Notes: generated by a model not told the origin, from the sequence alone. Counted from the stretch's first letter, positions 22,474 through 33,083 are shown. The stretch is DNA of 40,140 nucleotides from Candidatus Limiplasma pullicola (GCA_018710985.1 DVIV01000029.1:1-40140); one strand, 5' to 3'. Numbers and translations are program-made.

Positions 22474-22965
22474 TCCCCTCTTTGCTCCCGTTTTGCGAAA
22501 GGCTGCGCCCTCCCGCCGCTTCTCCATCACGAAATTCGTCATCCGCACGCCATGGCGCTCCACCTGCTGCTCCCGGAGGACCCGGTAGCCCCTGCGCTCG
22601 AAAAAGGGCCGGGCCGTGAGGGAAGCGTGGGTGGTGAGCACGGGCGCGTCCACCGCCCGCTCCAGCCGGTCCAGCAGCGCCGTGGCGACGCCCCGGCCCT
22701 GACGGTCCCTGTGCACGTAGAGCCGGTCGAGGTAGCCCGCCCCGTCGATATCCCCGAAGCCCACGATGAGGCCGCCCTCCTCCACCGCCACCAGCGAATG
22801 GTGCGCCAGCAAGGACCGGTTCCAGCGGTCCTCATCCGGCGCGCCGTCCGCCCAGGCGTCCAGCTGCTCCGGGGAATAGTCGGCGGCGTTCACCGCATGC
22901 ACCGTATCATAAAACAGCGCCGTAATCTGCGCAAGGTCCCCCGGCTCATACCTGCGGATTTTCAT
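22447..22965 (-). CDS. GNAT-family N-acetyltransferase
   Basis: This 172-residue protein has the GNAT fold. The acetyl-CoA binding motif is RDRQGRGVATALL (about residues 87-99), preceded by the strand YLDRLYVH. A later segment with FFERRGYRV is typical of the family's C-terminal half. It is similar in style to YafP-like acetyltransferases. Its start overlaps the end of the zinc-ribbon gene by 20 bases, so the two are probably cotranscribed. The substrate is unknown. Confidence 0.9.
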   Translation of the reverse strand: MKIRRYEPGDLAQITALFYDTVHAVNAADYSPEQLDAWADGAPDEDRWNRSLLAHHSLVAVEEGGLIVGFGDIDGAGYLDRLYVHRDRQGRGVATALLDRLERAVDAPVLTTHASLTARPFFERRGYRVLREQQVERHGVRMTNFVMEKRREGAAFRKTGAKRGLTGGKTLL

Positions 22966-23716
22966 GCGGGGCCTCCTCTTTCGGCGCGCGCGGCTGTGCG
23001 GCCTTCCCGGATTTTCGGGGCAGCGGGGGCAGGACCTTCACGCGCTTGAAGCGCTTGAGCTTTTTGCGCGCATACTCCTCCGCCAGCGGCAGGTCCGCCA
23101 GCGGGCAGCGCATGGCCAGCACCTGCCAGTATCGGGGTCGGAAAAACAGCACCGTCGCCCCCTCGCGCCACACGCGCACCCGGCGGATGCTCTCCCAGGG
23201 CAGCGTCACGCGCCTGACCAGCGTGAGCCCCTCCAGCGGCGGGCGGTCATCCCCGGCGGCCAGCCGCTCCACGGCCTCCGGCGTGGTGAAGCGCGCGTAG
23301 AGCCGAAGCGCGCCGCAGCCCTGCGGCACGTAGACGCGCGCGTGCACCCCCTGCCGGTCCATGAAAAAGTGTACGCGCTCCGGGCCGCGCAGGAGTAGCA
23401 CCGCCAGCAGCGCCAGCAGCATCCCGGCCAGCACCCCCAGCATCACCCACAGAAACCCCTGCCGAAGCAGCGCCGTCACGCCCGCCGCGCCCGTGGCCGA
23501 GGCCTCGGCCGCCAGCACGGCGACCAGCGCCACCAGCCAGGCCGGCAGCGTCACGCGCAGCACGTCGTTCCAGGAGAACCAGTCCGTCACGGGGGTTCGG
23601 ATGATGCCGAAGGACAGCTGCTCCCCGGTTTTGGCCAGCTTTCCCCCGCAGTAGGGGCAGCTTTCCCCCAGCGGCGTCTCCGTGCGGCATTTGCGGCAAT
23701 AATTGACCAGCGGCAT
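22946..23716 (-). CDS. Zinc-ribbon membrane protein, unknown function
   Basis: This 256-residue protein begins with a four-cysteine zinc ribbon (CRKC at about 8-11 and CPYC at about 21-24). Two membrane segments follow (about 55-75 and 85-110), then a cytosolic domain resembling a YcxB-like or PH-like fold, and a basic, Pro/Lys-rich tail. I do not recognise a specific family. AAAGG lies ten bases before the ATG. An in-frame extension upstream without a good ribosome site was rejected. The downstream GNAT gene overlaps it. Confidence 0.75.
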   Translation of the reverse strand: MPLVNYCRKCRTETPLGESCPYCGGKLAKTGEQLSFGIIRTPVTDWFSWNDVLRVTLPAWLVALVAVLAAEASATGAAGVTALLRQGFLWVMLGVLAGMLLALLAVLLLRGPERVHFFMDRQGVHARVYVPQGCGALRLYARFTTPEAVERLAAGDDRPPLEGLTLVRRVTLPWESIRRVRVWREGATVLFFRPRYWQVLAMRCPLADLPLAEEYARKKLKRFKRVKVLPPLPRKSGKAAQPRAPKEEAPHENPQV

Positions 23717-23740
23717 GGGCCACGACCTTTCCGTTTTTTG

Positions 23741-23771
23741 ACATGCATGCCCGCGCGCCCGGCGGGCATGC
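23741..23771. other. Hairpin between divergent genes
   Basis: An inverted repeat (GCATGCCCGC with GCGGGCATGC) lies between the leftward zinc-ribbon gene and the rightward small-protein gene and is followed on the plus strand by TTTTCC. It could be a leader attenuator or an operator. The sequence does not decide. Confidence 0.5.
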
Positions 23772-23793
23772 TTTTCCATGAGGTGATAGCAGC

Positions 23794-23973
23794 ATGGACA
23801 TTTACCCCACATTGCGGGATCTGGTGGAATGCGACCCCGCCAGCAGGCAGCTCTTCGGCCGCCTCCCGCCCGACGCGCAGGTGGCGCTGCAGGAGCAGCG
23901 TCAGGACATCCGCACGTATGCGGACCTGGAGCGTGCGGCCGCAAGTTTTGAGCGCCGCGCGCGCGGCTGGTAG
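23794..23973 (+). CDS. Small conserved-type protein, 59 residues
   Basis: This short frame begins with an ATG preceded by GAGGTGA and encodes a mostly helical, charged protein (MDIYPTLRDLVECDP..., ending RRARGW). It has the pattern LPPDAQVAL followed by a DIRTYADLERAA helix, a style I have seen in small uncharacterised Clostridia proteins. It stands before the LysM protein gene in the same direction, separated by 60 bases. No signal peptide or membrane segment is visible. The function is unknown. Confidence 0.65.
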   Translation: MDIYPTLRDLVECDPASRQLFGRLPPDAQVALQEQRQDIRTYADLERAAASFERRARGW

Positions 23974-24033
23974 GCAAGTTGGCAGCCGGCGGATCATAGG
24001 CTGTAGGGACATCACCCCGAAAGGAGAACCTCT

Positions 24034-25053
24034 ATGGCCGAACAGAACGGTACCAACACGGGCAAATGCGCCGAGGAATACGTCGTCAAGCGGGGCGACA
24101 GCTTCTATCTGATCGCCCACAAGCTGGGCGTGCCCCTGCGCGACCTGCTGGCCGCCAACCGCGACATCCACCCCGCCCGCCTGATGGTGGGCGACGTGCT
24201 GTGCGTGCCCCGCGAGGAGGACGATTCCCCGCAGACGGGCGGGCTGGGCGGCTCCCAGTCCGGCGGCACGACGACGCAGTCCGGCACGACGACCCAGTCC
24301 GGCGGCATGACGCAGACAACGCAAGCCACCGGCACGACCCAGTCCGGCACAACGACGCAGACCGGCACAACGCAGACAACGCAGGCTACCGGCACAACCC
24401 AGTCCGGCACGACGGCCCAGACCGGCACGACGCAGACAACACAGGCCACCGGCACGACCCAGTCCGGCGGCACGACGGCCCAGACCGGCACAACGGCCCA
24501 GTCCGGTGCCACAACGCAATCCGGTGGCACAACGGCCCAATCCGGCGGCACGACGGCCCAATCCGGCGGCACGACGCAGTCCAGCGGCACGACAACCCAA
24601 TCCGGCACGACGCAGACCACGCAGGCCACCGGCATGGCGCAGTCCAGCGGCACGACAACGCAATCCGGCATGGCGCAGACCACCCAGCCGACCTGCATGA
24701 CCGGGCAGACCGCGCCGGACACCACTTTGCCCTGCACCGAGGACGAACAGTGGATCATCCAGAAGGGGCAGACCGTATCCGACCTGCAGCTGCGCGGGCT
24801 GGTGAGCCGCCACACGCTGGAGACGGCCAACCCCGGTGTGGATCTGGAAAACCTGAGCGTGGGCCAGACCGTGTGCATCCCCCGGGACAACGTGCCCTGC
24901 GCGCTGCCGGAGACCTACACGCTGGCCGCCACCGAAACGCTGGAGGCCGTGGCCATGCGCTTCAACCTGCCCGTGGCCAGCCTGCTGCGCGCCAATCCAT
25001 GCCTGGCGCCGCAGGACTTTGAAGGCGGCGTCACGGTCATCCTGCCAAGGTAA
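24034..25053 (+). CDS. LysM protein with Thr/Gln/Ser/Gly repeat
   Basis: This 339-residue protein has a LysM domain at its N-terminus (about residues 10-60, YVVKRGDSFYLIAHKLGVP). A long low-complexity region (about 70-225) is built from units such as TTQSGG and TAQTG. Two more LysM-like domains follow (about 246-290, WIIQKGQTVSD; about 295-339, YTLAATETLEAV). LysM domains bind peptidoglycan or chitin-like glycans. There is no signal peptide, which recalls spore-coat LysM proteins such as SafA made inside the mother cell, but that is inference. AAAGGAG precedes the ATG. The stop codon is only four bases from the end of the convergent helicase gene. Confidence 0.88.
   Translation: MAEQNGTNTGKCAEEYVVKRGDSFYLIAHKLGVPLRDLLAANRDIHPARLMVGDVLCVPREEDDSPQTGGLGGSQSGGTTTQSGTTTQSGGMTQTTQATGTTQSGTTTQTGTTQTTQATGTTQSGTTAQTGTTQTTQATGTTQSGGTTAQTGTTAQSGATTQSGGTTAQSGGTTAQSGGTTQSSGTTTQSGTTQTTQATGMAQSSGTTTQSGMAQTTQPTCMTGQTAPDTTLPCTEDEQWIIQKGQTVSDLQLRGLVSRHTLETANPGVDLENLSVGQTVCIPRDNVPCALPETYTLAATETLEAVAMRFNLPVASLLRANPCLAPQDFEGGVTVILPR
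24256..24690 (+). repeat. Low-complexity repeat in LysM gene
   Basis: Roughly 435 bases consist of degenerate 12-15 base units encoding Thr-Thr-Gln-Ser-Gly variants. The array separates the first LysM domain from the other two and, being in frame, could vary in length without loss of the protein. Confidence 0.85.
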
Positions 25054-25057
25054 CGGC

Positions 25058-26818
25058 TCAGCCGGCGTCGCGCAGGAGCCGGGCCACCAGCTGCTCGATG
25101 TGCTGCCGGGCGGCCTGCGCCAGAAGCAGCTCGTCCTCCGGGGCGGGCGGCCTGTCGCCCATCAGCCCCACGAACTGGCTCACCTTCAGGCCCAGCGCGT
25201 CCTGCATGTCCTGATCGCTCCCGCCCTGGGACACCAGGTAATAGCACAGGATGGAGTCCGTCTGGCCCATGCGGTGGGCGCGGTCCTCCGCCTGGCTGTG
25301 CACGGCGGGCGACCAGTCCAGCTCGCCGAAAACCACGCAGCTGGCGCGCTGCAGGTTCAGCCCCGCCGCCGCGCGCAGCGATACGCAGCACAGATTGGTA
25401 CGCCCCGCCATGAACCGCTCCACCGAGCGCTCCTTCATGGCGGGCGTTTCGCGTCCGGTGATGAAGGCCGGCGAATACGCCTTGAGCTCCTTTTTGTACA
25501 GGTCCATCACCTGATGATGATGCGCAAAGAGCAGCACCCGCTCCTGCGCGTCCAAAAGCGCGCGCACGAACTGCGCCACATAGGGCGCCTTGGCCATGCC
25601 GGTGGCCTGCCGCTCGCCGCTCTCCACCGCCATCTTCCACAGGGCGCGCTGGGATGCGTCGGCCGCCGCGTCGCTTTTCAGCCGGGCCAGCGTCTCGCGC
25701 ACGGGCTCCATCAGGCGGCGGTACACCGCGTCGTCGCTGTCCACGGGCATGACCAGCCGGCGCTTGGGCGGCAGCTCCGTGAGCACGTCGCGCTTGGTGC
25801 GCCTTAGCATGAGGCCCTCCTCACGCAGCTTTTCCCCCAGCAGCTCCGGCTTGGCCACGATCTGGTTGCCATACCCGTAGCACCATTCGCGCGTGAAGCT
25901 CTCGTAATCGCCCAGAAAATGAAAGTCCAGAATGTTGACCACGTTCCAGATCTCCGCGCCCCGGTTGTAGATGGGCGTGCCGCTGAGGCCCGCCACGCGG
26001 CTTGCCGCCCCGGCCAGCAGGCTTGCGGCGGAGTATTTTTCGGTGCCGCCATGGCGCAGCTCCTGAATTTCGTCAAAGATCACGGTGGGGATGGCGCATT
26101 CGGGCAGCGCCTCCTTCCAGCCGCGCAGCAGGAGGTAGTGCATCAGGTAGATGTCCGCCGGGGGCAGGGCGTAGGGCTTGAGGCCGCGGATCACATGCAC
26201 CGAAAGGGGGCTTCCGTCCGGGCGGCGCACGAAGCGCGCGATCTCGTTTTCCCAGTTGCGAAGCAGGTGCGGCGGGGCCACCACCAGCGCCGGATACGCC
26301 CCCGTCTGCGCCAGCATCGCAAGCGCCTGCACCGTTTTGCCAAGGCCCATCTCGTCGGCCAGCAGCGCCCGGTCCGTGCGCAGAAGAAACGCCAGCCCCT
26401 CCTGCTGAAAGGGCGTGAGCGTGCCGGTAAAGACCGACGGATTGGGCTCCACGCGCTCGGGCATCCGCCGCGCCGTCTCGCGGCGCACCACGTATTCCCG
26501 CGCATCGGTCAGCGCCCGCTCCCAGCGCTCCCGGTCCGCCGCGCGCACGGCCAGCGGATAGCGCAGCATCAGCCAGTTGAGGTCGCCCACGATGCGCCGG
26601 TGCGCCGGAAAGCGCGCCTCGCCCCGGCGGCCGCTCTCCGACCCCGGAAACAGCCGCTTGCACAGCTCCGTCACCCCGGGATCGCCCCTGACCACCCAGC
26701 AGTCCCGCCGCCGGTTGTAGCTGAGGGTGCCGTAGGTGCGGTGCGCGCCGCCCTCCTCCGGCTGCGCGCCGTCGGTGTCCAGGAGGTAGGGCGGAATCAG
26801 CGAAACATCCTCGTTCAC
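25058..26818 (-). CDS. SNF2-family DEAD/DEAH helicase
   Basis: This 586-residue protein is a SNF2-type DNA translocase. The motifs are DEMGLGKT (motif I, about residue 157), VIFDEIQE (motif II), GLSGTPIYN (motif III) and EDRAHRMGQTDS (motif VI). An N-terminal region of about 130 residues with WVVRGDP and KRLFPG precedes the motor. The start is a GTG whose last two bases overlap the TGA of the nuclease gene upstream (GTGA), a clear sign of translational coupling; a GGGGGG run lies upstream. The helicase and nuclease are therefore made together and probably work together in DNA repair or defence. No partner methylase or other defence gene is next to them. Confidence 0.88.
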   Translation of the reverse strand: MNEDVSLIPPYLLDTDGAQPEEGGAHRTYGTLSYNRRRDCWVVRGDPGVTELCKRLFPGSESGRRGEARFPAHRRIVGDLNWLMLRYPLAVRAADRERWERALTDAREYVVRRETARRMPERVEPNPSVFTGTLTPFQQEGLAFLLRTDRALLADEMGLGKTVQALAMLAQTGAYPALVVAPPHLLRNWENEIARFVRRPDGSPLSVHVIRGLKPYALPPADIYLMHYLLLRGWKEALPECAIPTVIFDEIQELRHGGTEKYSAASLLAGAASRVAGLSGTPIYNRGAEIWNVVNILDFHFLGDYESFTREWCYGYGNQIVAKPELLGEKLREEGLMLRRTKRDVLTELPPKRRLVMPVDSDDAVYRRLMEPVRETLARLKSDAAADASQRALWKMAVESGERQATGMAKAPYVAQFVRALLDAQERVLLFAHHHQVMDLYKKELKAYSPAFITGRETPAMKERSVERFMAGRTNLCCVSLRAAAGLNLQRASCVVFGELDWSPAVHSQAEDRAHRMGQTDSILCYYLVSQGGSDQDMQDALGLKVSQFVGLMGDRPPAPEDELLLAQAARQHIEQLVARLLRDAG

Positions 26819-27183
26819 GGCAGCGACACCCCCCACAGGCGGTTCAGCGCCACCCCGCGCACGGGCTTGCCCCGCAGCCGGCCGGGCAGCGGCACCGCGC
26901 GCTCGGTCAGCACCACCAGCGCCGCCACGCCCTCGCAGGCGGCGTAGCGGTCCAGCTGGCGGCGAAGCGCCGCGGGATCGGGCCGGCCCTTCTTGATCTC
27001 CACGCCCACGCCGCCCACCAGATAGTCGATGCGGCAGCCGGGGGCGAGCCGGGCCTCGTGCACGGCGGGCAGGCCCGCGGCGCTGAGGCACTGACCCACC
27101 CGCAGGTGAAGGTCCGCCTCACAGGGCGCAAAAGGAGACCTGAGCGTGCCCAGCGCGTCCAGCACCCTGTCCAGCATGCTCAA
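26815..27183 (-). CDS. Small PD-(D/E)XK nuclease-like protein
   Basis: This 122-residue protein has the core of a PD-(D/E)XK nuclease. An early Glu lies in a helix (EADLHLRVGQCL), and the catalytic pattern is IDYLVGGVGVEIKKG (about residues 51-66), with Asp, then Glu-x-Lys. A helix with RRQLDRYA and a strand AALVVLTE follow, as in restriction-like folds. The stop codon overlaps the GTG start of the SNF2 helicase, so the two form a coupled pair. The catalytic residues look intact. Its target is unknown. Confidence 0.78.
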   Translation of the reverse strand: MSMLDRVLDALGTLRSPFAPCEADLHLRVGQCLSAAGLPAVHEARLAPGCRIDYLVGGVGVEIKKGRPDPAALRRQLDRYAACEGVAALVVLTERAVPLPGRLRGKPVRGVALNRLWGVSLP

Positions 27184-27239
27184 GCCTCCTTCCCGCCGCT
27201 CCGTCGCAGCGCCCCGCGCCCGCCGTCCGCGGGCGTTCC

Positions 27240-27527
27240 TTACAGTTCGATGCGCCGGTTCTGCCGGCTCTCACGGTACATCACGAACCGACGGCCGATG
27301 CACTGCACCGGCTCGGCGTGCACGCGGGCGCACAGCTCGTCCAGCGCCTCGCGGGCGGTGAGCTCGCAGCCCTGCTGCACGGCGCACTTGATCAGCTCGC
27401 GCGCCTCCAGCGCGTCATAGGCCTCCTTGACGGTGTTGTCGGTGATGCCTTCCCTGCCGATGTAGAGGATGGTGTCGATGGTGTTGGCCATGCCGCGAAG
27501 GCTGGCGCGCTGTTTGCTGGTAAGCAT
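27240..27527 (-). CDS. yhbY: YhbY-type CRM-domain RNA-binding protein
   Basis: This 95-residue protein is a single CRM domain, the usual length for YhbY, which binds pre-50S ribosomes. The start (LTSKQRASLRGMAN) and the IGREGITDN loop, a GxxG-like RNA-binding loop, are typical. AAGGAG precedes the ATG. It starts ten bases after the obgE stop; obgE-yhbY order is common in Bacillota, linking both to large-subunit assembly. Confidence 0.93.
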   Translation of the reverse strand: MLTSKQRASLRGMANTIDTILYIGREGITDNTVKEAYDALEARELIKCAVQQGCELTAREALDELCARVHAEPVQCIGRRFVMYRESRQNRRIEL

Positions 27528-27537
27528 GACGTACTCC

Positions 27538-29536
<1,999 letters not shown>

Positions 29537-29634
29537 GGGTGCGGCTTCCTTTCTCGTATGGTCATGGCGTGCCCGGAAGGCGGGCACCGTGCTATTGTAC
29601 AGGATTCCGCGTGGGGTTGCAAGTGCCGCGCGGC

Positions 29635-30132
29635 CTACGCGCCCCAGTCGCAGCCCGCGATCAGCAGGCGGGCCAGCGCCTCCAGCCCCTCGCGGTCGGC
29701 TTCGTCAAAGCGGCCGGGAAGCGGGCTGTCCACGTCCAGAACGCCCAGCAGCCGCTCCCCGTCCACAAGCGGCACCACGATTTCGCTGCGGGAGGCCGCG
29801 TCACAGGCGATATGGCCGGGAAAGGCGTGCACGTCCGGGACCACCTGCGTGCGCCTCTCAAGCGCCGCCGTCCCGCACACCCCGCGCCCGGGCGGGATGC
29901 GCACGCACGCCGGCATGCCCTGAAACGGCCCCAGCACCAGCATGCCCTGTTTGTAAAGGTAGAATCCCGCCCAGTTGAGATCGGGCAGGGCCTGATAGAT
30001 CAGCGCGGCCGCGTTGGCCAGGTTGGCCGTCGCGTCCCGCTCGCCCTCCGTCAGCGCGGAAAGCTGGCTGTGCACAAGGCGGTAGCACGCCTCCTTGTCC
30101 CGCGGGTATTCCATCCGCCGCCATGCCGCCAT
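29635..30132 (-). CDS. msrC: Free methionine-(R)-sulfoxide reductase (GAF domain)
   Basis: This 165-residue GAF-domain enzyme reduces free methionine-R-sulfoxide. The family's three key cysteines are visible: two in ACVRIPPGRGVCG (about residues 83 and 93) and one in HIACD (about 117). The NWAGFYLY segment and the DVDSP end are typical. The chosen ATG follows GGGGAGG; another ATG six codons later (MEYPRDK) is possible. A promoter-like TATACT lies upstream. The gene starts the leftward run that continues with nth. Confidence 0.9.
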   Translation of the reverse strand: MAAWRRMEYPRDKEACYRLVHSQLSALTEGERDATANLANAAALIYQALPDLNWAGFYLYKQGMLVLGPFQGMPACVRIPPGRGVCGTAALERRTQVVPDVHAFPGHIACDAASRSEIVVPLVDGERLLGVLDVDSPLPGRFDEADREGLEALARLLIAGCDWGA

Positions 30133-30167
30133 GCGCCCCGCCTCCCCTTTCTGTTCTCTCCCGGCAC

Positions 30168-30173
30168 AGTATA
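30168..30173 (-). promoter_or_regulatory. Probable extended -10 promoter of msrC
   Basis: On the minus strand TGG-TATACT forms an extended -10 element about 36 bases before the msrC ATG. The -35 region 17 bases upstream (ATGCCG) is weak. Confidence 0.45.
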
Positions 30174-30249
30174 CCACAAAAGATCGGTTTCGGCATCCAT
30201 GTTTTGGGGTAGAGTAAAGACAGCACGCGCATTCAAAGGAGGAATGACC

Positions 30250-30876
30250 ATGGCGCTCGATCCCACCGCCCTTTTCACCCTGAGCTACGGCCTGTATGTG
30301 CTGACCGCCCGCGAGGGGGGCCGCGACTTGGGCTGCATCGTCAACACCGTCACCCAGCTGACCGAGAACCCCACGCGCATCGCCCTCAGCGTCAACAAGC
30401 AGAATTTCACCTGCGAGGTGATCCGGCGCACGGGTCTGTTCAACGTCAGCGTCCTGACCGAGGCGGCCCCGATGGACCTGTTCCGCCACTTCGGCTTCCA
30501 GAGCGGCCGGGACGTGGACAAGTTCGCCGGCCGGACCGACCCCGTGAGCGAAAACGGCCTGCGCTACATTGGCGGCCCCGCTAACGCCCTGATTTCGGGC
30601 AAGGTGGAGCAGGCCGTCGACTGCGGCACCCACATGCTCTTTATCGCGCTGGTCACCGAGGCCCGCAAGCTCTCCGACGCGCCCTCCATGACCTACGCCT
30701 ACTATTTCGCCAACGTCAAGCCCAAACCCCAGCCCAAACCCGCCCAGGAGAAGCCCCGTCGCGGCTTCGTGTGCCGCATCTGCGGCTATTTCTACGAGGG
30801 CGACGAGCTGCCCCCGGACTTCATCTGTCCCCTGTGCAAGCACGGCGCGGCCGATTTCGAGCCCGTCGGCTTCTGA
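30250..30876 (+). CDS. Flavin reductase-rubredoxin fusion (Hrb-like)
   Basis: This 208-residue protein has an N-terminal flavin-reductase-like FMN domain (about 1-155, with GCIVNTVTQLTENP and NVSVLTE) and, after a Pro/Lys linker, a C-terminal rubredoxin-like domain with CRICGY and CPLC. It corresponds to the high-molecular-weight rubredoxin of acetogens and clostridia, which passes electrons to flavodiiron proteins for O2 or NO reduction. The rubredoxin part is short: only about 14 residues separate the two CxxC motifs instead of about 29, as in rubrerythrin tails. AAAGGAGGA fits this ATG better than the one six bases earlier. A terminator follows. Confidence 0.88.
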   Translation: MALDPTALFTLSYGLYVLTAREGGRDLGCIVNTVTQLTENPTRIALSVNKQNFTCEVIRRTGLFNVSVLTEAAPMDLFRHFGFQSGRDVDKFAGRTDPVSENGLRYIGGPANALISGKVEQAVDCGTHMLFIALVTEARKLSDAPSMTYAYYFANVKPKPQPKPAQEKPRRGFVCRICGYFYEGDELPPDFICPLCKHGAADFEPVGF

Positions 30877-30886
30877 TGCCGCGCAG

Positions 30887-30923
30887 CCCCCTTTGCCCCT
30901 CCGGCGGCAAAGGGGGTTTTCTT
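30887..30923 (+). terminator. Terminator of rubredoxin-flavoprotein gene
   Basis: An 11-bp stem (CCCCCTTTGCC with GGCAAAGGGGG) is followed by TTTTCTT ten bases after the stop codon. Confidence 0.88.
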
Positions 30924-30937
30924 AGCGGAAAACCGGA

Positions 30938-30966
30938 TGTACAAAAGCGGAAAAAGCGAGTATAAT
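30938..30966 (+). promoter_or_regulatory. Promoter of trkH-trkA
   Basis: TGTACA (30938-30943) and a perfect TATAAT (30961-30966) are 17 bases apart, about 58 bases before the trkH start. The leader is too short for a large riboswitch. Confidence 0.6.
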
Positions 30967-31023
30967 ACCCCTTGTATTCCGCCAAGGCGCGGCCATTCTA
31001 TGTCATAACGCAGGAGGCCCGGC

Positions 31024-32400
31024 ATGCAGGCTGCAAACAGACCCGCGTTCCACAGGCATTCCATCAAGCCCGAACGTTTTCTGGCCCTGGGTTTTTTCAT
31101 TCTGATCGTGGCGGGCGGCTTCGTGCTCACCTTGCCCGTCTCCTCCGCCGACGGCCATACCGTCGGCATCCGTCAGGCGATGTTCACCGCCACCTCCGCC
31201 GTGTGCGTGACGGGTCTGACCATCGTGGACGTGGGCGTGGAGCTGTCCTTCTTCGGGCAGGTGATTTTGCTTGCGCTCATCCAGGTGGGCGGGCTGGGCT
31301 TCATGGCCTTCGCCACGCTGATCATGGTGGCGCTGGGCCGGCGCATCTCGCTTCGGGACCGCATGATCCTGCGCGACGCCATGAACCAGGACGCGCTGAG
31401 CGGCATGGTGCGGCTCACGCTCGCGTTTTTCCTGATCGCCCTGGTGGTGGAGCTCACGGGCGCCGCGCTGCTCATGACCCGCCTGATCCCCCTCTACGGA
31501 CCCGCGCGGGGCGTGTGGCAGAGCCTGTTCACCTCGGTCAGCGCGTTTTGCAACGCGGGCTTCGACCTCTTCGGCGGCTACCGGAGCCTGACGCACCTGC
31601 AAAACGAGCCGGTGATCCTGCTGACGCTGGCGGGCCTCATCATGGTGGGCGGGCTGGGCTTCCCGGTGATTCTGGAGTGCCTGAACGCGCGCTTTCGCTG
31701 GCGCAGGCTCCCCCTGCACGCCAAGCTGGTGCTGGTCGTGACCGCCGGGCTGATCGCCTTCGGCATGCTGTCCATCCTGGCGCTGGAGTGGGACAACCCC
31801 CGCACCCTGGGCGGCGGGTTGACCATCTGGCAGAAGCTCTACAACAGCCTTTTTCAGTCCGTCACCTTCCGCACGGCGGGCTTCGCCTCGCTGGATCAGG
31901 CCTCTTTGACCGATCCCAGCAAGCTCGTCGGCTCGGCGCTGATGTTCGTGGGCACCTCCTCCGCCTCCACGGGCGGCGGCGTGAAGACCACCACGGCCGC
32001 TTTGCTGGCGCTGCTGGTGATGCAGGTCGTGCGCGGCCACGAGCGCATCACGGTGTTCGGGCGCGAGATCTCCGCGGATACCGCGCGGCGCGCCGTGACC
32101 ATCGTGCTGATCGCGTTTTCGGCCGTTTTCGCCGCCACCTGCGTCATCTGCGTGATCGAGCACGGCCGGGGGCACGACTTTCTGGACCTGCTGTTTGAGA
32201 CGACCTCGGCCTTCAGCACCACGGGCCTGTCCAGCGTGAACACCCCTACGCTCACCCCCGCCTCGCAATGGCTGCTGATGCCGCTGATGTATTTCGGCCG
32301 CGTGGGTCCGCTCACGCTGGCCTACGCGCTGGCCAACCGGCTGGAAAGCCGCCGCGCCAACCGCGTGCACTACCCGGAAGAAAAAATCATGATCGGCTGA
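31024..32400 (+). CDS. TrkH/KtrB-family potassium transporter
   Basis: This 458-residue membrane protein forms the K+ pore of a Trk/Ktr system. The four selectivity-filter repeats are visible: SAVCVTGLT, SAFCNAGFD, TFRTAGFAS and SAFSTTGLS, each with the conserved glycine. About eight membrane helices fit the KtrB form. GGAGG precedes the ATG. The regulatory TrkA/KtrA subunit follows 19 bases later, so they are cotranscribed and should form one complex. Confidence 0.95.
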   Translation: MQAANRPAFHRHSIKPERFLALGFFILIVAGGFVLTLPVSSADGHTVGIRQAMFTATSAVCVTGLTIVDVGVELSFFGQVILLALIQVGGLGFMAFATLIMVALGRRISLRDRMILRDAMNQDALSGMVRLTLAFFLIALVVELTGAALLMTRLIPLYGPARGVWQSLFTSVSAFCNAGFDLFGGYRSLTHLQNEPVILLTLAGLIMVGGLGFPVILECLNARFRWRRLPLHAKLVLVVTAGLIAFGMLSILALEWDNPRTLGGGLTIWQKLYNSLFQSVTFRTAGFASLDQASLTDPSKLVGSALMFVGTSSASTGGGVKTTTAALLALLVMQVVRGHERITVFGREISADTARRAVTIVLIAFSAVFAATCVICVIEHGRGHDFLDLLFETTSAFSTTGLSSVNTPTLTPASQWLLMPLMYFGRVGPLTLAYALANRLESRRANRVHYPEEKIMIG

Positions 32401-32419
32401 CGGGAAAGGAAGGAACCCC

Positions 32420-33070
32420 ATGAAAAGCAAGCAGTTTCTGGTGCTGGGACTGGGCCGCTTCGGCGCGAGCCTGGCCAAAACCCTGTGCGAGCTGGGCCAG
32501 GAGGTACTGGCCGTGGACGCCGACGAGGACCTGGTGGGCGACATCGCCCCGCACGTGACGCAGGCCATGCAGCTGGACGCCACGGACGAGACGCTGCTGG
32601 CGTCGCTTGGCGTGAAGAACTTCGACGCGGCCATCGTCAGCATCGGCCAGAACATGCGCGACAGCATTCTGGTGTGCGTGCTGCTCAAGGAGCTGGGCGT
32701 GCCCTACCTGGTGGCCAAGGCCAACGACGACCTGCACGCCAAGGTGCTGCGCAAGATCGGCGCGGACCGGGTCATCTTTCCGGAGCGGGACATGGGCGCG
32801 CGGCTGGCGCGCTCCATCATCACGCCCAACGTGCTGGAGCTGATGAACCTCAGCGACGACTACCAGATCATGGAGATCCGCGTGCCGGACCGCTGGGTGG
32901 GCGATACGATCATCGGCGTGAACGTGCGGCGCAGGTACGGCGTGAACATTCTGGCCATTCACCGCTCGGAGCGCTTTCTGGTGGCGCCCGCGCCGGACAT
33001 GGTGTTCGTGGCGGGGGACACGCTGCTTGTGATGGGCAAGCGCGAGGACATCGAGCGCCTGGACGCATAA
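32420..33070 (+). CDS. TrkA/KtrA-family potassium uptake regulator
   Basis: This 216-residue cytosolic subunit gates the K+ channel. The N-terminal RCK domain has the nucleotide motif VLGLGRFGASLA and the acidic end of the second strand (AVDADED). The C-terminal half (about 135-216) is a TrkA_C domain that often binds c-di-AMP in Bacillota. It follows its channel partner directly. Confidence 0.95.
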   Translation: MKSKQFLVLGLGRFGASLAKTLCELGQEVLAVDADEDLVGDIAPHVTQAMQLDATDETLLASLGVKNFDAAIVSIGQNMRDSILVCVLLKELGVPYLVAKANDDLHAKVLRKIGADRVIFPERDMGARLARSIITPNVLELMNLSDDYQIMEIRVPDRWVGDTIIGVNVRRRYGVNILAIHRSERFLVAPAPDMVFVAGDTLLVMGKREDIERLDA

Positions 33071-33083
33071 GCCCGTCCCAGCC

